Assembly: GCF_003573695.1 (NCBI RefSeq)
Contig: NW_020621936.1
Span: 10,602,001-10,666,000 of the forward strand
Length of the DNA stretch: 64,000 bases
Source of the DNA: Papaver somniferum
Taxonomy: Eukaryota; Streptophyta; Magnoliopsida; Ranunculales; Papaveraceae
Direction: 5' to 3'
Under the pieces are notes generated by a model. It ran no database searches and was not told where the DNA came from. It saw nothing but the letters and a program-made list of their open reading frames with translations. Shown here piece after piece: positions 1 to 13,229 of this stretch (position 1 is its first letter; the number at the start of each line of letters is the position of its first letter). The translations under genes and the position numbers were made by a program.

Positions 1-402
1 GGTCTATAAATACTTAAGTTTGCATTTCTAGCAAACTACCCTAAGATCCAGGAAAACTTCATTTCTTGTTGTTTCTGGTGGAGGCGTCTATTCGAAGAGG
101 ACATGGTCGAGCAGAAGAAGAAGAACAGAGAACAGCCGCATGAAGCGTGACCGTTTATTTTAAACTCAATGCTCTTTGTAGCAATTCTTGCAACAATTAC
201 TTTCATTTCGTAACAGTTATGTTAGAGTTCTCTGTAATAGTGTGTTCTGTAACAATTATATTTGTTACAAAACACACTGCCTTATGGCTTTTCATTCTTT
301 TAATCAACTTATGAGATATAAACATGTATTTTTAGTAAGTGATTAATATGAGGATCTAAACCCCATTTATGAGGCGACAGAGGAAGCTATTTTTCCAACA
401 AA
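1..402 (+). repeat. LTR fragment related to the LTRs at 15530-20134
   Basis: The reverse complement of this stretch aligns by eye with the LTRs at 15530-17133 and 18528-20134. Shared blocks are the TTGTTACAAAAC-type repeats around 150-280, a CTTCTTCTTCTTC-like tract near 100-130 (on the complement), and the segment GAGGATCTAAACCCC...GAGGAAGC near 352-392. A TATA-like TCTATAAATAC lies at 3-13, as expected for a U3 promoter reading on the + strand. The left end is cut by the window. The homology is clear but diverged, so this is an older relative of the nested element. Confidence 0.6.
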
Positions 403-819
403 AGTGGTATATTCTTATTTATTTATTGTAATTATATTATGATTATTTTCCTTGATCGAAAATTGTTTGAATAATTTTTTACTAAACAATTATTATTTAT
501 TTTGATAGAGCATGCTTGGCCATAGGTTTTTGATGCTCTACACTTTGGATTCACACATGTTATTTTGAAAATCTACATGTTGCAATAGTTTAGAATCAAA
601 TTAAACTTAAAAATTGAATAAATATAAATATTGAATTTAATCACTTTGAAATTGGAATAATGGAATTTTAAACCTCGGTGTTCTTTTAATATTGATATCA
701 TCTTGTCTGAATTTTTTATAATTTTTAGTGAGTTTTCTAGTTTAGTTTCAGAATTTAAGTCAAAAGGTATCCTTTACAAGTCTGAGAAACAAATATCTTT
801 TTATCATTATCTACAATCA
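403..819. other. Unassigned AT-rich interval
   Basis: No coding signal, RNA gene or clear repeat boundary was recognised. It lies between two LTR-derived segments and is probably the decayed inside or edge of one of them. Confidence 0.4.
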
Positions 820-2440
820 CATCACGAACCTTGTTTGTGAACCGGTTTACCTGTAAAGGTCCGGAGTTGTTTTTCACGTACATTTTTTCTGAACGGGCTA
901 GACAAGGCCATGTCCAGAACAGTTGTTCGCGTACCTTGTTTGCGAACAAAGCCAAATTCTGACACTCTTGTTTGCATACTCAGTTTGCGAACAGAGAGGT
1001 TAAGTTCTAAAACCGGCAAGTATGGATTTTCATACTCATGAACCCAGGTTTGTTTGCGAACTCAGTTTGCGAACTAAAGTCCCTGGAACTTTAATGTATT
1101 AAGGAATGTAAACTAGTTTTACAAACCGTGGCATTATGTTCATGAATTGGTTCTTGTATAAGTACTTTGTACAATTACAAACCAAACCTATTTTGTTTCA
1201 AATGGTTCATATATACATTTATATGGAATGATGAACATTTGAACAACTCTCTTGAAGCACATTTAGATTCATTTGATTATCTATCAAGATAGACTGATCA
1301 TCATATTTGATCTAGAAATGTTATGGCTAAGTTATAAGTGTTAATATGGCTAACTTTGGTTAACTATTGTTGATCCAACAGAGTATACACATTTGGGTAC
1401 GGTTCATCCATATCTAAATATAGGTATATTTCATTTGTGTGTATCAAGCTAATACCATATAACGATGGAGATTAATTGCTTAATTTCTAAGAAGACTTAG
1501 CTTGAATCGTAAATCAGGAGTTCATCTAACAGTGAATATCAAATGCTTTGTTACGAAACTATATTAGTTATGGTTGTAAGCAACCCTGATTTGAATAACT
1601 ATATAAGGGAAAACTCTAGCATCTGGGAAACCTAATCCCGACACTTCAGTGTGTCCTAATTTCAAACTAGAGTTGATTCTCCTTTGACCCGGGTTTTCCA
1701 AAACCATTATTAGGTTAACGAATTGAAGACTTCATTTGGGATTCGTGAAGCCAGATCCAACTATTTTCTTTGTAGTTGCATATTCTAATCTTAGTTGTTC
1801 TATCGTATTAAGTTTTATCTTCTCAAATATTTACTCGAGATTCATCTCCGATAGGTAAGATATAAAAACTAATCACAATAGTTCTTCATCTTAGACTCTT
1901 GTGATTCCGCAATAATTTCTTCTGTTAATCAATTAGGTTATTGTGAGGTGACTAATATTTCTAAGCTGCTTTTCGGGAGTATATGATCGGGTTATTAGTT
2001 GATTCTTGTTCACCTTGATCTTTATATCAAAAGACAGAATAAAAATAATAAAAGATAAACATATTTGTGGGGAGAGATTTGTTTATAAGTCTTCGACTTC
2101 GGGCCATAGAAACTCTTAGGTGTGGGTGAGATCATCTAAGGGAATCAAGTGCGCAGAATCCGGCGTGGTGCTAGAGGCGTCAGGAACGCTATTGTACCTT
2201 AATCGGTGTGAGACTTGGTTAGGGCTCAACTACACTCCAGTCCGAAGTTAACTTGTAGTAGGCTAGAGTCTGTAGCGGCTTAATACAGTGTGGTGTTCAA
2301 ATCTGGGCTAGGTCCCGGGGTTTTTCTGCATTTGCGGTTTCCTCGTTAACAAAACTTCTGGTGTCCGTGTTATTTCTTTCCCGCATTATATTTGTTTATA
2401 TAACTGGAATATCACATGTTGTGCGTAGTTCAATCACAGT
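820..2440 (+). repeat. LTR-family copy C, inverted relative to copy A
   Basis: This segment is the reverse complement, with divergence, of the family seen at 2490-6418, 7815-10055 and 63060-64000. Recognisable blocks are the GAGGAAACCGCAAATGCAG segment (here GGTTTCCTCGTTAAC near 2335-2352), the 'TTTCCCAGTTGCTAGAGTTCTCC' block (complement near 1615-1640), and the GTTCGCAAACTGAG-type microrepeats at 920-1075. It meets copy A head-to-head near 2440-2490, so 1.0-2.44 kb and 2.49-3.5 kb form a large imperfect inverted repeat. The family start (TGTTAGAGC) was not found at the left, so the copy is truncated. Confidence 0.6.
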
Positions 2441-2489
2441 TGATAAATCCGACCTTGTTTGTTGGATAAGGGTCACAGACTCTCTGGTT

Positions 2490-5400
2490 GTCAACCAATT
2501 GATAAACCGGACTTATATTTCCGAAGAACAACCTAGTAATATCAATCACCTCACAATAATCTTAACCGCATGGTAGCGAAACAAGATATTGTGGAATCAC
2601 AAACGATGAGACAAAGATGTTTGTGACTGTTTTTTATCTTGCCAATCGGAGATTAAATCTCGAGTAAATCTAGTACTCAATACGTTAGAACAAAGCAAGA
2701 TAAACACACACAACTACGGAGAAAATAGTTGGGTCTGGATTCACAATCCCAATGAAATCTTTAAGTCATTAACCTATAATGGTTTTAGAAAAAACCTAGG
2801 TTAAAGGAGAATCGACTCTAGTTCCAACTAGTATCACACAGGAGGTGTGGGGATTAGGTTTCCCAATTGCTAGAGTTCTCCTTTATATGTTCTTCAAATC
2901 AGGGTTCGCAATCAATGCTACCTTGGTACTAAAACATTCAATATTCACTGTTAGATGAAAACCTAATTAAACTCAAGCTAGCATATTTCAACTGTTAGAT
3001 CGAACTTAGCTTGTTACATACAAATGAAAAGTGAATTCATTTAGATACAGGTAACCATACCTAAACGTGCACACTTTGTTGGTTCAACAATAGTTAACCG
3101 AAGTTATCCATATGAACACTTTCATGTCAACCTTGTTCATCTTAATCACAACTAGTTCAAATGACTCAAATGAAACTAGTTATAAAGTTGTTCAATTGTT
3201 CATATTCTCATAAAAGTATAAAAGACACAATTGAAGCAAAATCGATTTTGATTCACTCGAATAAATTCATGAACATTATAGCCACGGTTTGCAAAAGATT
3301 GCATTCCTGAATTTATAAATATATTAGTTCATGAACAAACCGATTTTAGAACATAACCTACTCAAGTATGCAAACGTGTACGCATACCTAAGTAGCCGAA
3401 ATTGGTTTGGGTTCGCCAGTATGCGAACGGGTAGGCATAATGTCTTACACCACCAAACTCGGTTGGATTCCCGGACTTGAACTTACGCCAGTATACATAT
3501 GTGTATGCATACTAAGTTCCCAGACTTCAACTAACCAACTGGTAGGCGAATATAGATGTGAAAATAAGAGAATAAATGGATGCCTACAGTGATACCTGCA
3601 AGTGCACAGGGTCAGTTGTAGCTTGTGTGCAAGAACAGGGTCATTCCACAAGGACTTGAGTGTGATTGAAATCTTCCTAGCTAAAGTTATCCTACAGTGA
3701 GCTAAGGGCATTAAACTATGGTGACAGTGACAATGAACTAGAGTGGTAGTGAGCAGTGATGGATGAAGGCAGTGAATAGTGATGCAAGACATAAATGTTG
3801 ACAGTGAGTAAAAGTGAAGATATTGACAGTGGTGAGCAAGAGCAACAATAATAACTTAAGTAACAGAGACAGAGGCAATAAGTGACATGAAGATGTTGAT
3901 AATGATCTAAGGGTTAAAACAGTGAGTAATGAAGGTAAAACAAGTGAAAGAAAACAGTGAAGAAACTGAAAACAGTGGGAATGGAAGTGTATGGAGATGG
4001 ATGAGAATTCTCTTTCACCTAGCTAGTTAGCCTAGGATAAATCCTTGTCCCTAATGGACAAGAGGGTCTAGTTCAAGCTAGTCTCTTGGCCAGGGCAATT
4101 CATGTGGCAAGTTATCTAACCTAAAATCCTTAGATTAACCCCTAGCATTGCCTATCTGATTAAAGCATAAACAATCACAGGTCATTTAGGTTTCTAGGTC
4201 TCTAACTAATATGGCTGGTTAATCCCTTAGAGCTACCACTAACCCCTAGCATTAGTGGTCTTTTTACAGCACCACTAATCACAAGTCAGTGAGGCTTTTA
4301 GGAATTTAGCTAGCCTAGACTATTTTGAGTTCTACAATAATCAACCTAAAGGCTAACCAACAAGGCTTAAGGGTCTTCTCACCCTAGTGGTGGATTTAGA
4401 ACATGCTGAAGTTAGGAGTTTTCATGTTTGTCAAGCATTAAGACTCAAACACAAGAACATGTGAGTCAAACAGGGGAATTACATGAACATTAACGTACAC
4501 AAGAACATGAACATAACATCAGAACAAAGTTTAGAACACAAGAACAAAATTTAACAGTGAAGAACATGTACTGATAGTATTATGGAATTGAAATTGAAAT
4601 TAAACATGAAATTAACCCAATTAGGGGGTATCTCGGATGACCCAAGAACCGTTTTAACATTCTACATCAGTTTCTATTTATAGGTTACAACAAAATCCCT
4701 AATTCACAAAACCCTAAAATTTGCAAACCCTAACTTTTGGGGAAAATCAAATTCGACATACCCATGTGTAAATTGGCTTCGACCCATGCTTCTTGATGTC
4801 CCTCTGATGCTTTTCCTGCTCCAATTGATGTACTGCAACCCTAGCTCGAGTTGTTTCATCAACTCCACACCTAGGTCAGAGAGATGTAGGTTTGGGGAAA
4901 CGACTAGGCTAGGGAGAGAAAACTGTGGTGCGTACGGGTTTCGGTAGAGGCGGAGAGGGGTGTAGTGAAGCTCGAGGAGCAGCAGTTGCAGGCTGCCATG
5001 GTCGGGTGGAAGGAGGAGCTTGTTTTGGGGAAAATTGATTTGGAAAGAAGAACCCGATGGAGAAGAAGGGTCCGTTTGGTTAGGGGTATAGGTTTCTGAT
5101 GCTAGGGTGTGAGGCGGATGTATCAAAGGTTGATGATCATCGAAGCGAAAGTGCAGGATGAAAAGGTGATGGAATGATCCAACGACGCGATAGAAGCGAC
5201 CGTTGGATGATGAGATACAACAAAACTGACGGCTTCAGATGGAGTTAGGTACTATAGTGTTTGACGGGAGCTTCGGAGTTTGATACACAATGATGAGGCG
5301 ACCGTTGGATGATGAGATTGATCCAATCTGACGGCTCTCATGGAAATGGGTATGGATAATGGAAATGGATTTGGGTAAGGGTCTTGGGTCTTGGGTATGC

Positions 5401-6418
5401 CAAGCCCATATCTTCTTTAAGAACAATTCTTCCTCTTCAAGCCCACTTCTAATTGATCCGGCTCTTGCAAACATCATTCTTCGCTTCCTCCTAGCGGGAG
5501 TCTTTGCCGTTCCTTTTCTCTTTTCGCTCCGTGAGATAACCAGGCTTTATTTAGTACCTAAAAATGCAAAATTAATTAAGAAAAGTATTTATTCTTGAAA
5601 ACAATGAAAATACAGAATATGGGATAAAATGTAGAATTAATGCACAAAATATGAGTTAAATGCCAAGAAAAATATACAGAAATATGCACTTTTTAGCACT
5701 CATCACCAACCAGTACGCATACGGGTATGCATGTTATGGTTCCCGGATTTGGAATAACTTGCAACAGTTAGCATACAAGTATGCATACTGTGTTATATCC
5801 AATTAATGGTTAATTGTTTAAAACTCATATTTTAATCATTGGAACGTTCTTATAAGACGGGAATAACCGTCTCACACTTCAAAGCAATTTTCAAGTGATC
5901 GATATATCAATACGAAACATTCTAAGTCTACACAAAATGATTGTCTCACACAAATCATATAAGATGTTACCAGGCGTTTTTCACATGATCATCTTTTGAG
6001 TTTCGCCAAGAATATAAGATGAACTTTGTTAAAGCGAAAGCTTACCAATACATATTTCGAGAAATATGTGAACGAGTTAAACTCAGCTCGAAATATCAAA
6101 TGTGTATTATTGAAGTCTATATAGATATACAACTTTTGTCTCAAATAGGAGATATAGTAGATAGACTTTTGAGTGATGGATGAGTTTAAGTCTCCACATA
6201 CCTTTTGTTGATGAAGTTCCATAAGCTCCCCTTAGTATAGTTCTTCGTCTTCAGTCGATGAACGCCGCGAATTATAAAGCTCAACTACACTTTCAATCCT
6301 AATATGAGACTTAGCTATAAGTAGGCTAAAAATCAAGACTTATAGTTTTGGCAACTAAACTTGACAAACAAGCTTGAGATAGAAACGCTTGCGAGTTCGA
6401 CCGAGCAGTACTCTAACA
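2490..6418 (-). repeat. LTR-family copy A (probable 3' LTR), interrupted by a solo LTR
   Basis: On the minus strand it begins TGTTAGAGTACTGCTCGG at 6418 and matches copy B (7815-10055) almost throughout. The match is broken only by the 2.17-kb insertion at 3540-5705. A polypurine run (AAGGGGGGAGAT on the minus strand, 6419-6435) abuts the start, as expected just upstream of a 3' LTR. Paired GTATGCATAC/GTACGCATAC motifs at 3360-3530 and 5708-5790 are typical of this copy and of B. A short reading frame of about 77 codons (5989-6222) recurs in copy B. It is probably chance preservation within an LTR. The distal end is lost where it meets copy C. Confidence 0.65.
3540..5705 (-). mobile_element. 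Solo LTR inserted in copy A (TSD CCAAC)
   Basis: The element starts TGGTAGGCG and ends GCACTCATCA, with CCAAC at both 3535-3539 and 5706-5710. The uninterrupted target CTAACCAACCAGTACGC is present in copy B near 9336, so the duplication is verified internally. Read on the minus strand it begins TGATGAGTGCTAAAAAG, an LTR start resembling Ty3/gypsy elements I know from other plants. A TATA box (CTATAAATAG, complement near 4674-4683) marks the promoter direction as minus. No internal coding region remains, so recombination between two LTRs most likely removed it. The 140-codon minus frame at 4704-5126 has no recognisable domain and is not called a gene. Confidence 0.8.
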
Positions 6419-7814
6419 ATCTCCCCCCTTGTCAATTTTAGGGACAAAATTATCAATACATATGGATTACAAAATAAATAAACATTGTAGCTTCTCATCT
6501 AAATTCTTGATTTCCTTGGTTCTTCAAAATTACTCGAAATCTTCGTCACTTCCAAGTACTCCAGTGATTCTGAACATGTTCAACTCAGCATCATAGTTGT
6601 TGAAGATCTGTAGCCATAACAATAAGAAAATAGTAGATCTCAATCATTGTTATACATTGTCATAGTATTATCACACAACATCAAAGTCCAATTGCCTCAC
6701 AACTTTGACAACAATACTATGGTGATATTTATCACCCCCCCCCTAGTCAATACTTCATCTCACAATAAAAACCACTCCCCCCCACTACATAGTGATCCAC
6801 AAATCAAATGTATTTATAGTGTGAACTAAATAATAATTCTCCCCCTTTTTGTCAATATAAATTGGCAGCGGTACGAAAACTAGTGGGATCATAATGAATT
6901 CTCATAGAGATACTTCATGACTAAAAGAGAACATATCAACTTTGTTTCGATGATTTCACATAGTCGAAACTTAGTGTATTCACCAAGAAGTTTATAAACA
7001 TACAAGATAACTCCTACAATATTCCACAACCGCACTCCCCACAAAGATTTTGCAATTAAGCACAAGTTCAATTAAGAACTCTTCCCCATATATGTCATTC
7101 CCGAAAGAACAACAAGAGCGACCTTACTTTTACAAGTAAAGAAGGATTTATTTGGACATTAACAAATTACATGAAGCATGAATTTGTATCCAGAAAATTC
7201 AATTAAATTAACCACAAGAGAACCCATGATTAATTTAATCGGAAATGCTCAACATAAGCGAACTTACGGAACCGCACAATACTTACACATAGAAAATTAA
7301 TACTGCGGAATATTCAAAGATTCATTTTATTTTCATCAATATTTGCATAATGATATCATAGACTTAATCTTTGCTATCAAAAGTTCATTATGTTTTTCAC
7401 AAGTATTTGCATAATGACATATAATAGACTTAACTTTTGACATATATGGGACAATCATAGTTCACGGACGCAAACATACATATTCCATAAATTTATTTGC
7501 AATATATAAATCCAATAAAGATTAATACTGCAAAATCATCTTCCAAATTAACTTTAGAATTTAAATAAATAGATGTAAAAACATCGCAAGAAGAAAATCG
7601 TTGACAATAGCTATGTGTACTACAATAATTGCTATTCCAAACTTTAGTTTTCCTTCTTAAAACACAAGAATAAATTCTCATAAGAAGTTTCCTAGACATT
7701 AAGACCTTTTAAGAATTCTTTATCATCCCCGAACTTCTTACCGTCAACATCCATTGGAACATAAGGTTCATAAATAAATGAGTCAATTTCAACAAACCTT
7801 CTTGACTGAAAGGT
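6419..7814 (-). other. Remnant internal region of an LTR element, non-coding
   Basis: This AT-rich sequence lies between copies A and B. It starts (minus-strand sense, 3' end) with the polypurine tract at 6419-6435. A second run of C residues lies at 6736-6744 and near 6776-6783. No polyprotein motif (gag, protease, RT, integrase) was seen in any frame. If A and B are the two LTRs of one element, the element is non-autonomous or internally deleted. No clear primer-binding site was found next to copy B. Confidence 0.45.
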
Positions 7815-10055
7815 TGGATTATCTAATTGATTGAACTACGCACAACCTGTGATATTTCAATTATATAAAAAAATATAATACGGAAAAGAAATAACACAGA
7901 ACCAGAAGTTTTGTTAACGAGGAAACCGCAAATGCAGAAAACCCCCGGGACATAGTCCAGATTTGAACACCACATCGTATTAATCCGCTACAGACACTAG
8001 CCTACTGCAAGTTAACCTCGGACTGTAATGTAGTTGAGCCCTAACCAATCTCACACTGATCAAGGTATAGTCGCGTTCCTTACGCCTCCGAATCCAAGCA
8101 TGACTCTACGCACTTGATTCCCTTAGCTGATCTCACCCACAACTAAAACTTGCTATGACCCAGAGTCGAAGACTTGATAAAAAAATCTGCATCACAAAGA
8201 AAAGTCTATTGAATCGATAAATCTGTCTCCCAAAGAAATACCTATGAGTTTTGTTCCGTCTTTTGATAAATCAAGGTGAACAAGAACCAATTGATACACC
8301 AGAGTTATATTTCCAAAGAACAACCTAGTAATATTAATCACTTCACAATAATCTTAATCGTATTGTAACGAAACAAGATATTGTGGAATCACAAACGATG
8401 AGACGAAGATGTTTGTGACTACTTTTTATCTTGCCTATCGGAGACTAAATCTATAGCAAACCTTAGAGAAGATAGTACTTAATAAGATAAAATAAAGCAA
8501 GATAAAAACATGCAACTATAAAGAAAATAGTTGGGTTTGGCTTCACAATCCCAATGAAGTCTTTAAGTCGTTCACGTATAGTGGTTTTACGAAAAACCTA
8601 AGTTAAAGGAGAATCGACTCTAGTCGTAACTAGTATCACACATGAGGTGTGGGGATTAGGTTTCCCAGTTGCTAGAGTTCTCCTTTATATAATCTTCAAA
8701 AAATGGTTTGCAATCAATGCTACCTTGGTAACAAAGCATTCATTATTCACCATTAGATGAAAACTTGATTAGACTCAAGCTAATATCTTTCAACTGTTAG
8801 ATCGAACTTAGAATATTACACACAAATAAAAAGTGACATCATTTATATATGGGTAACTGTACCTAAACATGTACACTTGTTGGTTTAACAATAGATAACC
8901 GAAGTTAGCCATATGAACACTTTCAAATCAACCTTGTTCATCTTAATCACAACTAATTCAAATGACTCAAATGAAACTAGTTATAATGTTGTTGAATTGT
9001 TTATATTCCCATAGAAGTATACACGACACAATTGAAGCAAAATCGATTTTGATTCACTCGAATCTATTCATGAACATTATAGCCAGGGTTTGCAAAAGAC
9101 TGCATTCCTTAATTTATAATGTATTAGTTAATGAATAAACCGATATTAGAACATAACCAACTCAAGTATGCAAACAAGTACGCATACCTAAGTAGTCGGA
9201 CTTGGTCTGGGTTTGCCAATATGCCAACGGGTACGCATACTGTCGTACACCACCACACTCAGTTGAATACCCGAACTTGAACTTACACCGGTACGCATAC
9301 GGGTATGCATACTAAGTTCTCAGACTTCAACTAACCAACCAGTACGCATACGGGTATGCATACTATGGTTCCCAGACTTGGAAAAACTTGCAACAGTTAG
9401 CATACAAGTACGCATATTGTGTTATATCCAATTAATGGTTAATTATTCTAAACTCCCATTTAAATCATTGAAACATTCTTATAAGACGGGAATAGCTGTC
9501 TCACACAAACTATTAGCTTCAAAGCAATTTTCAAGTGATCGAATGATCAACACGAAACATTCCGAGTCTACACCAAATGACTGTCTCACACAAATCATAT
9601 AAGATGTTACCAGGTGATTTTACATGATCATCTTTTGAGTTTCGTCAAGAATATAAGATGAACTTGGTTAAAGCGAAATCTTACCAAAACATATTTCGAT
9701 AAATATGTAGGCGAGATAAACTCAGCTTGAAATATCAAATGTGTATAATTGAAGTCTATATAATTATAAGACTTTTTTCTTAAATAGGAGATAGAGTAGA
9801 TAAACTTTTGAGTGATAGATGAGTGCAAGTCTCCACATACTTTTTGTTGATGAAGTTCCACAAGCTTCCCTTAGTAGTTCTTCGTCTTCGATCGATGAAC
9901 GTCGTGAAGTCTAAAGCTCAACTACACTTTCTATCCTAATCCGCGACTTGGCTATAAGTAGAGTAGAAATCAAAACTTATAGTTGTGGCAACTAAACTTG
10001 ACAAAAAAGCTTGAGATTGCAACGCTTGCGAGTTCGACCGAGCAGTGCTCTAACA
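7815..10055 (-). repeat. LTR-family copy B
   Basis: On the minus strand it begins TGTTAGAGCACTGCTCGG at 10055. Its far end matches the interior of the LTR at 63060-64000 down to about 7815. It is collinear with copy A and lacks the solo-LTR insertion. Several GTACGCATAC and GTATGCATAC palindromes lie at 9170-9420. The last ~250 bp of the family, which end ...CGCTTTTTCA in copy D, are not convincingly present, so the boundary near 7815 is approximate. Confidence 0.65.
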
Positions 10056-13000
10056 CCAATACCTAACAAAATTTAGGTTATAATGATAGACTTTGTGTTT
10101 AAACCGGCATGTAAAACAAATATTGGATATAAGGGAACTTTTTTCATGTAATAAATTTTGGATCACAATTGTAGGTTTTAGTTTGTGGTAAAAATTTTGG
10201 CCATTAGGTTGGTCCTAGGTTAAAATTGAGATTTTCGGTCATCTCACATATTTTGAGTTGTAATGCAGATTTTGGTTTAAAGGACAATTTTTTTGTTAAG
10301 TAAATTTTGAGTCACAACACTTTATTATAACAATTAAATAAGCTTCAGTTTACAATTGTAGATTAAAGACGGGGATAAAGATTTTGGATCACGATTAAAA
10401 TAATTATTCTATCAAGTATAAAATAAGTGTACCGACGGAGCACAACACATCACAATTGTTTTTAAAAGCACAACACAACGTGACACACTTAATATTCTGG
10501 CACAACACAACATGAGACACAAAATGCTCCTTGTGTATTTTGCCTATACAACTATGAGTAGTCACAACTCGCCACAATTTTTTCTATCATTATATCCGTG
10601 GAAAACGTTTAAAATAAACTATGTGTGGTCACTAATTAAACAAACTTTTACTGGGACGTAACGACTAATTTGTGCCTTTGATCGACAAATCTTGTTATAA
10701 TTTTCAGACTATATACATCATTACTCCCTTACAGATTCGTTTTAGGTTGATAACAATATGTGTTGTTGAATTTAGATTAACCAATGCAAAGTTATTGGTA
10801 TTTTCTTACTATTTAGTGGTACGACCGAGAGTGATATAACTACCCCATTATTTACTGCGCTAGGGATTTATGGTTTTAACAAGAAGCTTTTTATAGACTT
10901 AGACGAGTTGTATTACTTAATGGTTTTGCCTTATTCAGACAGATCGATCTGGAAAAAATATGTGTATATACCTTTATAGTTTTAACAAGTGAGGTTCCAA
11001 ATCATTATGCGTCATTAAAAAGAATGTCTAAACCAACCAAAAAATATAGCACACTGTTAGGTTTTAGCTATTGAATAAAAATTAAGTTGTTTTTAAGTAA
11101 TGACAATAATGAACCGTATAACTTATTAATGATCATTGTGGATTGTAATTCCATTAGAATTTCATGTTATCTATGTAAATTGAAAGACATGAGAGGGTAT
11201 TTGGATCCCTATAATCGACCAAAAATAACAATTTAGATTCCCATAATTATTAGTTTTAAGACAATTTTTTTTTACGACTTTAACATAACTTTCAAAACAT
11301 ATTTTGGATGGTTGCAAAAATAACAAAAGAATCAGGTCCAAAATAACTTTCTTAAAGTTTTAAATTGAAATTTCATTCTGCCAAAAATTGTGATACATCT
11401 TCTCTATATTTGACAATATGAGTTCTAGAGTATCATGCACATTTTTGGAGTATTTGGAGCGAAAAAAACTCTCAAGCATCCAATCTAAGGATACAAAAGA
11501 GCATGGTCCAGGGCATTTAAAACAATTCGAGAGGTGTACCCGAGTATGTTATCAATATAACTGTACTTTGAACTTCCATTCGTTATTTTATTATTATTAA
11601 TTTTTAAAAAAATTTGATTAGTTTTCTGATTTCTCCTGGAAAGATATTTGTTAGCATGTTGTTCGTGCATTATTTGATCTACCAAAGATAATACTTATAT
11701 ATACACTTGCTAAATGAAAACTTTTCCAAGTTAGCCACATTGATTGAATGCCTTTCATATCTTAAAATGGTTGGTCGGGATGTTGATAAATCAAAATGTA
11801 TGAACGCACAATCATTTCTTTTTTCCGTTTATCTCATCATTGAGTTTTTCTTGGGTGGTATAAGTCTTTAATACACATTTTCCTAATAAAATCTTATTTC
11901 GACAATAAAAAATAAACCACTAAAAAAGAAACACAAATTTTATATACAAGGAGAATTATTTAAAATGCCCTTCATTTTTTTTTTCTTTGTAAAAGTATTA
12001 GGAAAGGGTGTATTTTAAATTTCAACGTACCTTAACAAGTACTATTTTGAAGCATGCTGGATTAGTACGTTCTTGACACGTAAAAATATCAAATAAAGAC
12101 TATTTCTAAATTGAACTGACCTAAAATATTATAATATTATAATAAAAATTAAACCTTAAAACTTAAATAACTACATATGAAACAAACCTATATATTTGAA
12201 ACTTAAATAGTAACACTTAGTGTTACAAGTATATCTACTAAAAATCTACTGAAATACGTTTCTTTTATCCCCTTTTTTTCTCTCCTTCTGCAAAACCGTT
12301 TTTTCTTTTCAATTATCCAAAACTTCCCTTCTAGATTATTGCATTTTAAAATCTAGATTTGCTCGGATTTATTTGAGATTTCAGATATGCCAAATAGATT
12401 AGGGTTTCTGTAATTAGTATATTTGAATTTCAATAAAACAAATTATTGTCATTATAGGTTTTAGATTTCTAGTTTCTTATTTGCTTTAAATAAATATTGT
12501 CCATGGCTACTTCAAGCCATTTATTGTTTTATGCTATGTTAATGTTATAGCGATTTGTTAATGATAGACTCAAAGATATGGATTTGTCGAATCAGATTGT
12601 TTCACCAAATAATGTTTTAACAATCTCGTGTTGGGCGAAATTATGTTTCGGTAATCTCTGTCAATAACTTTTGGACAACTTCAGATGATGTCAGTTTTTT
12701 TTAGAAGAAATTTTGGTGAATCACAAACATCTTACAAAAGATTCAATTATTATGTGGAAGGTTATTCAAGTTAATGCTGGAAGAATATGGGATATGAGAA
12801 TATTGATTTTGATACAACTTTTTTGATGACTAAGATAAAATGGAAAACCCAATTAATTAATGATCTACTTATCTTATTGGTTTAATAACTCAAGGAAATA
12901 TTGAGCATACCATTTTGGGAATGATCAAAAGGTTACTAAAAGATTCAAAGATTCAGTTAGATTCTTCCATGTTTTTCTATCAAAGAATTCACATTTTAAA

Positions 13001-13130
13001 TTAGTTGTATAAATGTGCAACATATAATCATGTAACATAAGGATACGTTTTTTTACCACCTTTACGTAGCAAAAGGACATGTTTTTTTTACTACCTTTAC
13101 GTAGCAATCTAGACCTCGATCTAAATCTCA
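10056..13130. other. AT-rich intergenic stretch, nothing recognised
   Basis: About 3 kb with no coherent coding signal, only short chance frames. Repeated CACAACACAAC/CACAACACATC strings occur at 10440-10530, and a duplicated CTACCTTTACGTAGCAA string at 13058-13108. It is probably old repeat debris. Confidence 0.5.
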
Positions 13131-13229
13131 GGATTTTTTTTCCTGGCATTTTTAGGGGCGACCTAAAAGGAATTAGGGGCGACTTTTTTATTCCCAACCT
13201 ATACACCACATTAAGGGATGTCCAAAAAC

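Noticed and set aside
4704..5126. 140-codon minus-strand frame as a gene
   Set aside because: Lies inside a solo LTR and its sequence is low in complexity (Pro, Ser and Leu runs) with no homology I know.
5989..6222. 77-codon minus frame repeated at 9628-9861 as a small protein family
   Set aside because: Both are the same position of one LTR family. No independent coding evidence.
13058..13108. Repeated CTACCTTTACGTAGCAA as the true left end of the TIR element
   Set aside because: No inverted counterpart was found beyond 23724.
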